A DNA stretch of 64,000 nt. It comes from Bacillus sp. V2I10 (lineage in GTDB: Bacteria > Bacillota > Bacilli > Bacillales > Bacillaceae). The notes beneath the pieces were generated by a model, which saw nothing but the letters and a program-made list of their open reading frames with translations, ran no database searches and was not told the DNA's origin. The DNA lies in NCBI RefSeq assembly GCF_030817055.1, contig NZ_JAUSYV010000001.1, positions 2,442,001 to 2,506,000 on the forward strand, in the 5' to 3' direction. This document shows positions 53,941-63,174 of this stretch, one piece after another. Each line of letters begins with the position of its first letter. The stretch's first letter is position 1. The translations under genes were made by a program, and so were the position numbers.

Positions 53941-54160
53941 AAAAAGACCCCTTTCATAAGAAAGGGGTCATAAAACAGCATAAATAGCAAGCTTTAAATG
54001 TCTCCCCTTGTTTTGAGTTTTAGCACTGTATAGCATAGGATTATACCAGCTGCATTAAGAAAAACCTTAATCCGATTTTTCCTGTTGACCCATTGGCGTC
54101 TCTCGACATTTTTGGGCAGCAGCTTATCTCTATACAGGAGCCTCACCTAACAGAAGACTT
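53941..54160 (-). promoter_or_regulatory. M-box (ykoK) Mg2+ riboswitch with terminator
   Basis: On the minus strand, GTTAGGTGAGGCTCC (54151-54137) and the following GCTGCTGCCC, ATGTCGAGAGACGCCA, ATGGGTCAACAG and TTAATGCAGCTGG blocks follow the M-box consensus in order. It ends in a perfect terminator, GACCCCTTTC / GAAAGGGGTC plus five Ts (53969-53941). Mg2+ binding stabilises the fold that lets the terminator form, shutting off Mg2+ transporter genes. The target here is corA. Confidence 0.9.
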
Positions 54161-54174
54161 ATTTAGCTATAGTC

Positions 54175-54203
54175 ACTATATGAAACATTACAATAAGTGT
54201 CAA
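54175..54203 (-). promoter_or_regulatory. sigma-A promoter of the M-box/corA transcript
   Basis: On the minus strand TTGACA (54203-54198), exact 17-bp spacer, TATAGT (54180-54175); the riboswitch begins about 15-20 bp downstream. The remaining 54204-54490 shows no gene. Confidence 0.9.
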
Positions 54204-54490
54204 ACCTTTTTTTTGCAGCTTGTTTCCTTTAAATCATTTAAATTTCAGATCATTATTTGGAGATTAGGAGAGACAATGTGAAAATAGAAAATCACGGCGA
54301 AGCGGGAAAGCAGGATTAATATGATGTGATGCATCTGCTTATTTTATTTGTTATTTAGCAGTTTTTATAAGTTGAATAGCTACTAACAGGATGCAGCTAT
54401 ACCTATAATATTTGTGTTTGCTTTAATCAGTAATATTTCTGATGAACTATATGTTATGGTAAATGCATTAAATATTTAAGGGGCAACCTA

Positions 54491-54823
54491 ATGAATAAAT
54501 CGGGACAAATTATTCTGGTACTTATATCGGTATTATTTACCGCCTATCAAAAGATTTTGGCATATAAGCCTTTTTTTACGATAGATTTCTTTATTTTTAC
54601 GCTTATTGCTTGGTTGGTTGGATGGCAATATGATAGGGTACGATATTATGTGAAAAAAGCGCGGGCGAACGAAGACAGCTATAAGCAAATGATTGATTCA
54701 TTGCCTCACAAGAAAACACAAGGTTCCCAAGCTTTCTTTCCGCTTACTATAGCTATTCAACGATTCAATGAAGGAAAAGGAAATAAAAGCTCTATTGAAG
54801 CTGTACGGGTATGTATGATCTGA
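54491..54823 (+). pseudogene. truncated sensor-kinase N-terminus
   Basis: 110 residues: two membrane segments (about 6-25 and 32-48) followed by YDRVRYYVKKARANEDSYKQMIDSLPHK, which looks like the linker and start of a PAS domain in Bacillus sensor kinases. The frame then departs from that pattern and stops; no kinase domain follows. Probably a deletion remnant. TAAGGGGC lies upstream of the ATG. Confidence 0.5.
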
Positions 54824-54941
54824 TCTAACCTTAATAACATATGATATACTTACCATATTATATACAATCGAGAAAGATGTTAGAAAACTATATCACTTTA
54901 TAATAAGAAAAAACATAGATCAGGTGAAAGAGTGTGGAGAA

Positions 54942-55952
54942 ATGAAACCAACCATTTATGATATTGCAAGAGAAGCAGGGGTATCTGCAACTACGGTTTC
55001 TAAAGTAATTAATAATAAGGGACGGATAAGTGAGAAAACCAGGGAAAAAATTATGAAAATTATAGAAGATCTTCGTTATCAGCCCAATCTATTGGCTTCT
55101 GCGATGAAAGGAAAATCCACCTACACAATTGCATTATTAATTCCAGACATGACTAACCCTATATATGCTCAATATTTAAAATATATAGAGGAATACGGTC
55201 AAGAGCTGGGGTTTAGTATTGTGATGTGCAGCACTCGAAGTGATCCTGAAAAGGAAGCTAAGCATATTGCATTATTAAGGCAGAAACATGTTGACGGATT
55301 TATCATAGCTTCTATATTTAAAAATGAAGAGGTTTTAAAACAATTAATTGAGGAACAAGTCCCGATAGTACTTATTGCACTTCAACGGCCAGAACTTCCC
55401 GTAGGCAGTGTAACCGGCGATGATTATTTAGGAGGCTATATTGCGACTGAACACTTGTTGTCTCTAGGACACCGCAGAATTGGAGTTATTGCAGAAGTAG
55501 CAACATTAAGCGGGATGGAACGTATTAAGGGATATCAAAAGGCTCTGATGAATGCAGGGATAGAGGTTGATGAAAGTTTAGTCATGACAATCAATGAACC
55601 AACAATTGAAGGAACGGAGATGCATGCGAGAAAGCTGCTTAATACTGAACAGAGGCCGACGGCGATTTTTGGCTGTAATGATATATTAGCTATTGGCTCG
55701 ATGCTGGCAGCAAAGGAACTCAGAATTATCATTCCAGACGAACTGTCTGTTATAGGATTTGACAACACGGTTATGTGCAAGATTGTAGAACCTCAGCTAA
55801 CTTCTGTAGCTATACAGGCACATGAAATAGGAAGACAGGCGATGGAACTATTGATCCAGCAAATTGAACAAAAGGATAACTTGAAACAACGTATTTCTCT
55901 GCTGCCGGAGCTTGTTATTCGTCAGTCAACAGCAATACTTAATGAAAATTAA
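54942..55952 (+). CDS. LacI-family transcriptional regulator, probable inositol regulator
   Basis: 336 residues. The N-terminal helix-turn-helix TIYDIAREAGVSATTVSKVINNKGRISEKTREKI and hinge YQPNLLASAMKGKST are typical LacI; the rest is a periplasmic-binding-like sensor domain (TYTIALLIPDMTNPIYAQY, AIFGCNDILAIG, SVIGFDNT). The ATG at 54942 is chosen over the GTG at 54924 as it begins the HTH. It precedes the iol operon with two near-identical palindromic operators in the gap and is the likely repressor, taking the place of the DeoR-type IolR. Confidence 0.88.
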   Translation: MKPTIYDIAREAGVSATTVSKVINNKGRISEKTREKIMKIIEDLRYQPNLLASAMKGKSTYTIALLIPDMTNPIYAQYLKYIEEYGQELGFSIVMCSTRSDPEKEAKHIALLRQKHVDGFIIASIFKNEEVLKQLIEEQVPIVLIALQRPELPVGSVTGDDYLGGYIATEHLLSLGHRRIGVIAEVATLSGMERIKGYQKALMNAGIEVDESLVMTINEPTIEGTEMHARKLLNTEQRPTAIFGCNDILAIGSMLAAKELRIIIPDELSVIGFDNTVMCKIVEPQLTSVAIQAHEIGRQAMELLIQQIEQKDNLKQRISLLPELVIRQSTAILNEN

Positions 55953-55998
55953 ATAAGCATTAAAGCATTTTTTAGCTCATGTGGTAATTTCATAAACT

Positions 55999-56045
55999 AA
56001 AGCGGCATAGAGAATCCAGTAAAACCAGGATTTTCTTGCCGCTTT
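55999..56045 (+). terminator. terminator of the LacI gene
   Basis: AAAGCGGCA / TGCCGCTTT stem with inner AATCC/GGATT pairing; the T-run is short. Confidence 0.75.
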
Positions 56046-56264
56046 ATTAATGTTTGGCTCATTCAGCAAATGCCCTTTTTTCAAAGAGCCTTACAACGTA
56101 TTCTCATGTTTCCGCATATACGAAATTCTGCGATCTTACCTAAAGAAAAGAGAAGATAAAGATTACTATACAAACAGGTTATATAGAAAATAATCTGAAT
56201 ATAAAATTTTTTTTAAAAAATCGATTGAAATATCATAGAGTATAGGATAAAATAAAAACAAATC

Positions 56265-56407
56265 TTAGGGTAATCGATAATCCTAAATTGCAAAAGACAT
56301 AAAGACAGATCTTTACATGGAAATAAGAAGATATATAGAAAATGAATAGAATGTATTGATAGAATTTCATATTATTTTTTTGCTTTTAGGGTAATCGATA
56401 AACCTGA
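56265..56407. promoter_or_regulatory. two LacI-type operators upstream of iolA
   Basis: A 22-bp near-palindrome with core GGTAATCGATAA (TTAGG at one end, CCTAA at the other) lies at 56265-56286; a second copy with the same core occurs at 56386-56407. Centre-to-centre spacing is 121 bp, allowing looping. The central ATCGAT with CG at the dyad is typical of LacI-family sites. Confidence 0.7.
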
Positions 56408-56558
56408 TGTTATTCTGTATTAGCTGACATCAAGATTCGCTTAAAAATGAAGTTTCATTTTATCAACAAAGGAATCTTTAAGGTTTTAGCAATGAAAAAA
56501 TGGAAGAGTTATATCCTCGTTTGAGTGAACAATGTATAAATCTATCACATTGAAAGAT

Positions 56559-56573
56559 TTGTAAGCGCTCTCC
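56559..56573 (+). promoter_or_regulatory. possible catabolite-responsive element (cre)
   Basis: TTGTAAGCGCTCTCC matches the CcpA cre consensus in its TGTAAGCGCT part, less so at the end. The iol operon of B. subtilis is subject to CcpA repression. The rest of 56408-56784 shows no gene. Confidence 0.45.
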
Positions 56574-56784
56574 CTCTAATTTATAAGAAAAATGCAAGAA
56601 AGTGTTAGGACTGATAGCTTATTATGTCCTTTCTTGAACGTTTTAATATGAAAAGAGGTGAAAAGAGTAAAGAAATAGATTGTGACAGTGAAATTATGTA
56701 GTGAAAAATTTATTCCAAAAAGCGGATTATGTTTTGTAATTAAATGATAGAGATGAAAACATATTATTCAAGGAGGCAGGAAGC

Positions 56785-58260
56785 ATGACGGAAGTAGTAA
56801 CGAAAGCAGTAAAACTGAAAAATTACATAAATGGTGAGTGGATTGAAAGCAATACAACAAAATATGAAGATGTTTTCAATCCAGCCACAAAAGAGGTTAT
56901 TGCTCAAGTTCCGCTATCAACAAAAGAGGATGTTGACTTTGCGATAGAAGTTGCTGCAAAAGCGTTTGAAAAATGGCAAAAAGTCGCAGTGCCAAGGCGT
57001 GCAAGAATCTTATTCAACTATCAGCAATTGCTGACGAGGCATAAAGAAGAGTTGGCTCACCTTATCACAATAGAAAATGGAAAAAGCCTTTCGGAAGCAT
57101 TAGGTGAAGTCCAACGCGGTATAGAGAATGTTGAATTTGCAGCAGGGGCGCCTACTTTAATGATGGGGGATTCACTATCTTCAATTGCTACAGATGTCGA
57201 AGCGACAAATTACCGCTATCCAATTGGAGTTGTCGGTGGAATTGCACCATTTAACTTTCCAATGATGGTACCGTGCTGGATGTTTCCAATGGCAATAGCG
57301 ATGGGAAATACGTTTATTTTAAAGCCCTCCGAAAGAGCACCGCTTTTAACAGAAAAATTAGTTGAGCTATTTTCTGAAGCAGGACTTCCAAAAGGTGTAT
57401 TCAACTTAGTACACGGAGCACATGACGTCGTTAACGGAATATTAGATCACCCTGAAATTAAAGCGATTTCTTTTGTTGGCTCCAAGCCTGTAGGTGAATA
57501 CGTGTTTAAACGAGGCAGCGAGAATTTGAAACGCGTTCAGTCATTAACAGGTGCTAAAAACCATACCATCGTCTTAAATGACGCTGATCTTGAAGAAACA
57601 ATCACAAATATTATTTCTTCAGCATTTGGTTCAGCAGGTGAACGCTGCATGGCATGCTCAGTTGTCACAGTAGAAGAGGGAATTGCCGAAGAATTTTTAG
57701 CAAAGTTGAAAGAGAGAACGGCTTCTATAAAAATGGGCAATGGCCTGGATGATGGTGTATTGTTGGGGCCAGTCATCAGGGAAGAAAATCGAAAACGCAC
57801 TATCAATTATATCGAAAAAGGAATTGAAGAAGGAGCAACCGTTGTTTGTGACGGGCGCGAACGTTCATTAGATGAAGGATTTTTCATTGGTCCTACCATT
57901 CTAGATGATGTAACAACAGACATGACTATCTGGAAAGATGAAATCTTTGCTCCGGTACTATCAATCATGCGTGTGAAGAATTTAAAAGAAGCTATTGAAG
58001 TTGCCAATAAATCAGAATTTGCCAATGGCGCATGTATCTTTACAACAAACGCTGCATCTATCCGTTACTTCCGTGAAAATATTGATGCCGGTATGTTAGG
58101 CGTTAACCTGGGTGTGCCGGCGCCTATGGCGTTCTTCCCATTCTCCGGGTGGAAATCGTCATTCTTTGGAACATTACATGCCAACGGAAAAGATAGTGTT
58201 GAGTTCTATACTCGTAAAAAAGTTGTAACAGCACGCTATACAGAACCTGCATTTGAATAA
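56785..58260 (+). CDS. iolA: methylmalonate/malonate-semialdehyde dehydrogenase (CoA-acylating) IolA
   Basis: 491 residues, ALDH superfamily, MMSDH branch: NFPMMVPCWMFPMAIAMGNTFILKPSE, FVGSKPVGEYVFKRG and the catalytic Cys in SAGERCMACSVV. It converts malonate semialdehyde (last step of inositol breakdown) to acetyl-CoA and CO2, and methylmalonate semialdehyde to propionyl-CoA. Length and sequence fit B. subtilis IolA (487). AAGGAGGCAGG site upstream. Confidence 0.95.
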   Translation: MTEVVTKAVKLKNYINGEWIESNTTKYEDVFNPATKEVIAQVPLSTKEDVDFAIEVAAKAFEKWQKVAVPRRARILFNYQQLLTRHKEELAHLITIENGKSLSEALGEVQRGIENVEFAAGAPTLMMGDSLSSIATDVEATNYRYPIGVVGGIAPFNFPMMVPCWMFPMAIAMGNTFILKPSERAPLLTEKLVELFSEAGLPKGVFNLVHGAHDVVNGILDHPEIKAISFVGSKPVGEYVFKRGSENLKRVQSLTGAKNHTIVLNDADLEETITNIISSAFGSAGERCMACSVVTVEEGIAEEFLAKLKERTASIKMGNGLDDGVLLGPVIREENRKRTINYIEKGIEEGATVVCDGRERSLDEGFFIGPTILDDVTTDMTIWKDEIFAPVLSIMRVKNLKEAIEVANKSEFANGACIFTTNAASIRYFRENIDAGMLGVNLGVPAPMAFFPFSGWKSSFFGTLHANGKDSVEFYTRKKVVTARYTEPAFE

Positions 58261-58483
58261 GAAATGTTTTGGTCTTTCTTCTTCAAGATTTCTGATACAT
58301 GAATAGACTAAACCATGATGTCCGTATTTGGAAGTTCGAGCATCCGGCCTCTTATATTTGCTAAATCATATGATGGGGCCGGTTTATAATAAAGACCATT
58401 TAAGACAGACCGAATCCAAAGAAAGCGCAATGGTTACGGGATGCTGAGACGGGTTATTTTAGCGTAATAATAAGGAGGTACCT

Positions 58484-59299
58484 ATGAGTAAATTGCTCCG
58501 GAAACCAGAAAAAAACGAAATTTCTCAAGGAGTTACTATTGTTCATGAAGTAACGACAGAAAATTCGCCATTAGAGTATGTTGGATTTAAAATAGTTGAT
58601 TTATCTCCAGGTGCCAAATATTCAGAATCACTGGGAAAACAAGAATGCTGCATTGTGGCCCTAACTGGAAAAATTAATGTCACTGATCATGAAAAAACTT
58701 TTGAAAATCTGGGCACTCGTGAAAGCGTATTCAATAAGGTGCCAACAGACAGTGTGTATCTATCAAATAATCGCCTTTTTGAAATAGAGGGAGTCAGCCA
58801 GGCTCGTGTGGCATTATGTTATTCGCCTTCTGAAAAACAATTGCCTACAAAACTAATTAAAGCTTCAGATATTGGTACCGAAAAAAGAGGAAAACTTAAC
58901 AATAAGCGTTTGGTGCATAATATTTTGCCTGATTCTGATCCATCTGCTAACAGTCTGCTGGTCGTTGAAGTGTACACAGAAAGCGGAAACTGGTCAAGCT
59001 ATCCTCCGCATAAACATGATCGTGATAACTTGCCGGACGAGTCATTTTTAGAAGAATCCTACTATCATGAAATGAATCCACAGCAAGGTTTTGTATTCCA
59101 GCGAGTCTATACTGATGATCGTTCCCTTGATGAAACTATGTCTGTTGAAAACGGTGACCTGGTTATCGTGCCAGCAGGATATCATCCAGTTGGTGTGCCA
59201 GATGGTTATACGTCTTATTATCTAAATGTAATGGCAGGACCGACACGTATTTGGAAGTTTTACAACGATCCGGATCACGAATGGATATTAAAACGTTAA
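58484..59299 (+). CDS. iolB: 5-deoxy-glucuronate isomerase IolB
   Basis: 271 residues, the same length as B. subtilis IolB. Two cupin halves; metal-binding SYPPHKHDRDNLP with His ligands and Glu in EESYYHEMNPQQGF are clear, and GYHPVGVPDGYTSYYLNVMAGP near the end. It isomerises 5-deoxy-D-glucuronate to 2-deoxy-5-keto-D-gluconate. The 223-bp gap behind iolA shows no other gene. ATAAGGAGG site before ATG. Confidence 0.95.
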   Translation: MSKLLRKPEKNEISQGVTIVHEVTTENSPLEYVGFKIVDLSPGAKYSESLGKQECCIVALTGKINVTDHEKTFENLGTRESVFNKVPTDSVYLSNNRLFEIEGVSQARVALCYSPSEKQLPTKLIKASDIGTEKRGKLNNKRLVHNILPDSDPSANSLLVVEVYTESGNWSSYPPHKHDRDNLPDESFLEESYYHEMNPQQGFVFQRVYTDDRSLDETMSVENGDLVIVPAGYHPVGVPDGYTSYYLNVMAGPTRIWKFYNDPDHEWILKR

Positions 59300-59327
59300 C
59301 AAAAAAAGCAAGGAGATGTTATCTGGG

Positions 59328-60329
59328 ATGAAATATGAATTTGGTGCTGATAAAGTATATGACATTATTGCGATTGGCCGTGCATGCATCGATTTAAATG
59401 CTACAGAGTACAACCGGCCAATGGAAAACACAATGACATTTACAAAATATGTGGGAGGTTCGCCTGCAAATATTGTAATTGGCGGATCCAAATTAGGATT
59501 AAAAGTCGGATTTATCGGTAAAATTTCAGATGACCAGCATGGACGATATATCGAGCAGTATATGCGCGGCGTTGGAATTGACACATCAAATATTGTAGTT
59601 GATAAAGAAGGACATAAAACAGGATTGGCATTTACAGAGATTAAGAGCCCTGAAGAGTGCAGTATCTTAATGTACCGCCAAGACGTGGCAGACCTTTACC
59701 TGACGCCTTCTGAGGTTCATGAGGATTACATAAAAAGATCAAAAATCCTGCTAGTTTCAGGGACAGCCTTGTCAAAAAGCCCATCCCGTGAAGCAGTGCT
59801 GAAAGCAGTCAGCCTGGCTAAAAAAAATGATGTCAAAGTTATTTTTGAATTGGATTACCGCCCGTATTCATGGAATTCCTTGGGAGAAACAGCTGTTTAT
59901 TGTTCATTAGTTGCAGAACAAGCGGATGTTGTGATCGGTACTCGTGATGAATACAATGTGATGGAAAACAAAACAGAAGGTAAAAACGAGGATACCATTA
60001 ATTATCTGTTTAATTATTCACCAGAATTAATTGTTATTAAACACGGAGTAGAAGGTTCATATGCCTACACAAAATCAGGAGAAACATTCAAAGGCCGAGT
60101 TTATCCGACAAATGTATTAAAAACATTTGGGGCAGGTGATTCATACGCTTCAGCATTCTTATATGCTTTAATCAGCGGCAAAGAGATTGTAACCGCTTTA
60201 AAATACGGCAGTGCATCAGCTTCTATTGTTGTTAGCAAACACAGTTCTTCAGAAGCGATGCCAACAGTAGAGGAAATCGAGCAATTAATTAGGGAAAGTG
60301 AAGCAATCCAGGTAGAGGTGAGTTACTGA
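59328..60329 (+). CDS. iolC: 5-dehydro-2-deoxygluconokinase IolC
   Basis: 333 residues, PfkB-family sugar kinase: IAIGRACIDLNATEYNRP at the start, KYVGGSPANIVIGGSKLGL, and the ATP/catalytic motif KTFGAGDSYASAFLYAL with the GAGD base. It phosphorylates 2-deoxy-5-keto-D-gluconate. The ATG at 59328 (MKYEF) aligns with B. subtilis IolC (MKYTF); the earlier ATG at 59316 abuts the AAGGAG site. Its stop overlaps the iolD start. Confidence 0.95.
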   Translation: MKYEFGADKVYDIIAIGRACIDLNATEYNRPMENTMTFTKYVGGSPANIVIGGSKLGLKVGFIGKISDDQHGRYIEQYMRGVGIDTSNIVVDKEGHKTGLAFTEIKSPEECSILMYRQDVADLYLTPSEVHEDYIKRSKILLVSGTALSKSPSREAVLKAVSLAKKNDVKVIFELDYRPYSWNSLGETAVYCSLVAEQADVVIGTRDEYNVMENKTEGKNEDTINYLFNYSPELIVIKHGVEGSYAYTKSGETFKGRVYPTNVLKTFGAGDSYASAFLYALISGKEIVTALKYGSASASIVVSKHSSSEAMPTVEEIEQLIRESEAIQVEVSY

Positions 60330-62242
60330 TGGGAACAATCAGATTGACAGCAGCGCAAGCTTTGATTAAATTTCTCAATCAGCAATATATTCATGTTGAT
60401 GGACAGGAGTCCCCTTTTGTTGAAGGTGTCTTCAATATATTCGGACATGGTAATGTTTTAGGGATTGGTCAGGCGCTTGAACAAGGTTCAGGTCATTTAA
60501 AAGTAATTCAAGGAAAAAATGAACAAGGAATGGCGCATGCAGCCATTGCTTACAGCAAACAAATGCTCCGTAAAAAAATATATGCTGTTACAACTTCGAG
60601 TGGACCGGGTTCAGCAAATTTGGTAACTGCAGCAGGTACAGCACTTGCTAATAATATTCCTATATTGTTGCTACCGGCTGATACATATGCTACACGTCAG
60701 CCTGATCCAGTTTTACAACAGGTAGAACAAGAATACAGTATTGCTGTTACCACAAATGATGCACTTCAGCCAGTGTCAAGATATTGGGATCGTATTACTC
60801 GCCCTGAGCAACTGATGTCCAGTTTAATTCGAGCATTTGAAGTGATGACAGATCCAGCAAAAGCAGGCCCTGCTACGATTTGTATTTCACAAGATGTTGA
60901 AGGGGAAGCATTCAACTATGATGAGAGGTTCTTCGAAAAGCGTGTTCATTATATCGATCGTAAATTACCTACTGAACGTGAATTAAAAGGGGCAGCTGAA
61001 TTAATTAAAGAGAGCAAAAACCCATTAGTTGTTGTCGGTGGTGGAGCTAAATATTCAGAAGCGCGCGAATGTTTGATTGAATTTTCGGAAAAATACAACA
61101 TCCCATTAGTAGAAACTCAAGCTGGTAAATCAACTATTGAGTCCTCGTTCAAAAACAATCTAGGGGGACTAGGAATTACTGGTACGTTAGCGGCAAATAA
61201 AGCAGCACGTCAATCAGATTTAATTATTGGTGTTGGTACGAGATTTACAGATTTCGCAACCTCCTCTAAAACTATTTTTGATTTTGAGACTACAAAGTTC
61301 TTAAACATCAATGTTAGTCGCATGCAAGCTTATAAATTGGATGCGTTTCCAGTTGTAGCTGATGCCAGAACAACTTTTGAGTCATTAACCCCTATGCTAG
61401 AAGGTTATATGAGTGAGTTTGGCGATAGCATTACTGAATTAAAAGAAGAGTGGTTAGCCGAGCGTAATCGTTTAAGTAAAGTAATATTTAACAGAGAGTT
61501 TTTTGATCCTGAAATTAAAAATCATTTTTCGCAAGAAGTTTTAAACGAATATGCTGATGTTTTAAACACAGAATTAGCACAAACCACAGCATTGATTGCG
61601 ATAAATGACACCATCGATCCTGACAGTATCATTATTTGTGCAGCCGGTTCACTCCCAGGAGACCTGCAGCGTTTATGGCATTCAGATGTACCAAACACAT
61701 ACCATCTTGAATACGGTTATTCGTGTATGGGATATGAAGTGTCAGGCACATTAGGATTGAAGTTGGCTGAACCAGTAAAAGAAGTATACACAATAGTTGG
61801 CGACGGCAGCTTCCTTATGCTTCACTCTGAATTGATTACAGCAATTCAGTACAATAAAAAGATTAATGTGCTCCTTTTCGACAATTCTGGATATGGCTGT
61901 ATTAATAATTTACAAATAGATTTTGGCAATGGCAGTTACTTTTGTGAATTCAGAACAAATGACAACCAAATTTTAAATATTGATTATGCAAAAGTAGCTG
62001 AGGGATATGGTGCAAAGGCATATCGGGCGAATACTGTAGAAGAATTAAAAGCGGCCCTGGAAGATGCAAAAAAACAAGATAAATCTACTTTGATAGAAAT
62101 GAAAGTGCTTCCAAAAACAATGACAGATGGCTATGAAGGCAGTTGGTGGAATCTTGGAGTGCCTGAAGTGTCTAATCAAGAAGGCATTCAAAAAGCATAT
62201 GAATTAAAACAGCAAAAACTTAAAAATGCAAAACAATATTAA
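60329..62242 (+). CDS. iolD: 3D-(3,5/4)-trihydroxycyclohexane-1,2-dione hydrolase IolD
   Basis: 637 residues, the same length as B. subtilis IolD. ThDP-dependent: N-terminal Pyr domain with GKNEQGMAHAAIAYSKQ, central NAD/FAD-like domain, C-terminal PP domain with the ThDP motif GDGSFLM...NVLLFDNSGYGCINN. It opens the diketo-inositol ring to 5-deoxyglucuronate. ATG overlaps the iolC stop by one base. Confidence 0.95.
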   Translation: MGTIRLTAAQALIKFLNQQYIHVDGQESPFVEGVFNIFGHGNVLGIGQALEQGSGHLKVIQGKNEQGMAHAAIAYSKQMLRKKIYAVTTSSGPGSANLVTAAGTALANNIPILLLPADTYATRQPDPVLQQVEQEYSIAVTTNDALQPVSRYWDRITRPEQLMSSLIRAFEVMTDPAKAGPATICISQDVEGEAFNYDERFFEKRVHYIDRKLPTERELKGAAELIKESKNPLVVVGGGAKYSEARECLIEFSEKYNIPLVETQAGKSTIESSFKNNLGGLGITGTLAANKAARQSDLIIGVGTRFTDFATSSKTIFDFETTKFLNINVSRMQAYKLDAFPVVADARTTFESLTPMLEGYMSEFGDSITELKEEWLAERNRLSKVIFNREFFDPEIKNHFSQEVLNEYADVLNTELAQTTALIAINDTIDPDSIIICAAGSLPGDLQRLWHSDVPNTYHLEYGYSCMGYEVSGTLGLKLAEPVKEVYTIVGDGSFLMLHSELITAIQYNKKINVLLFDNSGYGCINNLQIDFGNGSYFCEFRTNDNQILNIDYAKVAEGYGAKAYRANTVEELKAALEDAKKQDKSTLIEMKVLPKTMTDGYEGSWWNLGVPEVSNQEGIQKAYELKQQKLKNAKQY

Positions 62243-62255
62243 TAGAAGGGGACCG

Positions 62256-63152
62256 ATGATGAAAGATCAAGGTATCTTATGGGGAATTGCCCCTATCGGC
62301 TGGCGAAATGATGATATACCGGAAATCGGTGCAGAGAATACATTGCAGCACCTATTAAGTGATATTGTCGTAGCAGGTTTTCAAGGGACTGAAGTTGGCG
62401 GTTTTTTTCCTGAACCAGAAGAATTAAACAAAGAACTTAAACTTCGAAACTTAAAAGTAGCAGGTCAGTGGTTTAGTAGTTTTATCATTCGTGACGGTAT
62501 TCGAGAGGTAGCTCAGGCCTTCCACAAACACTGCCAATATCTACACGAGGTCAATGCAGATGTGGCGGTGGTGTCGGAGCAGACTTATAGTGTGCAGTGT
62601 ACAGAGAAAAATGTCTTTTCTGAAAAGCCATACTTTATGGATACCGAATGGGATAAATTATGCGAGGGACTAAACGAACTGGGGAAAATCGCCCAGCGAT
62701 ACGATTTGAAATTAGTTTATCACCATCATATGGGGACGGGTGTCCAAACACTGGCCGAAATCGACCGGCTAATGGGAAGTACCGATTCAAGCTATGTGCA
62801 TTTACTTTATGACACAGGCCACATCTACATTTCCGACGGTGATTATATGACACTATTAAACAAGCATATTGATCGAATTAAACATGTCCATTTTAAAGAT
62901 GCCAGAAAAAAAGTGCTGGAGGAATGCAAGAAAGAAGGCAGGTCGTTCCTGCAATCCTTCTTATGTGGCATGTTTACAGTGCCAGGTGATGGGTGCATTG
63001 ATTTTACAGAATCTTATAAGACGCTGCTGGATCAAAATTACAAGGGATGGATTGTAATTGAAGCTGAACAGGATCCATCTGTAGCTCATCCATTGGAATA
63101 TGCTTTATTGACTCGGAAATATATAGATGAAAAATTACTTATTCGTTCCTAA
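62256..63152 (+). CDS. iolE: myo-inosose-2 dehydratase IolE
   Basis: 298 residues (B. subtilis IolE 297). AP-endonuclease/xylose-isomerase-like TIM barrel: LWGIAPIGWRNDDIPEIG start, LVYHHHMGTGVQ, LLYDTGHIYISDGDY and IKHVHFKDAR with metal ligands, WIVIEAEQDPSVAHPL end. It dehydrates 2-keto-myo-inositol. The ATG at 62256 (or 62259) follows GAAGGGG; an upstream in-frame ATG at 62226 lies inside iolD and is less likely. Confidence 0.93.
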   Translation: MMKDQGILWGIAPIGWRNDDIPEIGAENTLQHLLSDIVVAGFQGTEVGGFFPEPEELNKELKLRNLKVAGQWFSSFIIRDGIREVAQAFHKHCQYLHEVNADVAVVSEQTYSVQCTEKNVFSEKPYFMDTEWDKLCEGLNELGKIAQRYDLKLVYHHHMGTGVQTLAEIDRLMGSTDSSYVHLLYDTGHIYISDGDYMTLLNKHIDRIKHVHFKDARKKVLEECKKEGRSFLQSFLCGMFTVPGDGCIDFTESYKTLLDQNYKGWIVIEAEQDPSVAHPLEYALLTRKYIDEKLLIRS

Positions 63153-63174
63153 AAGGAAGCGAGGAGAAATTATC

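Noticed and set aside
54093..54281. 62-codon plus-strand frame
   Set aside because: It is antisense to the M-box riboswitch and its promoter; no start signals.
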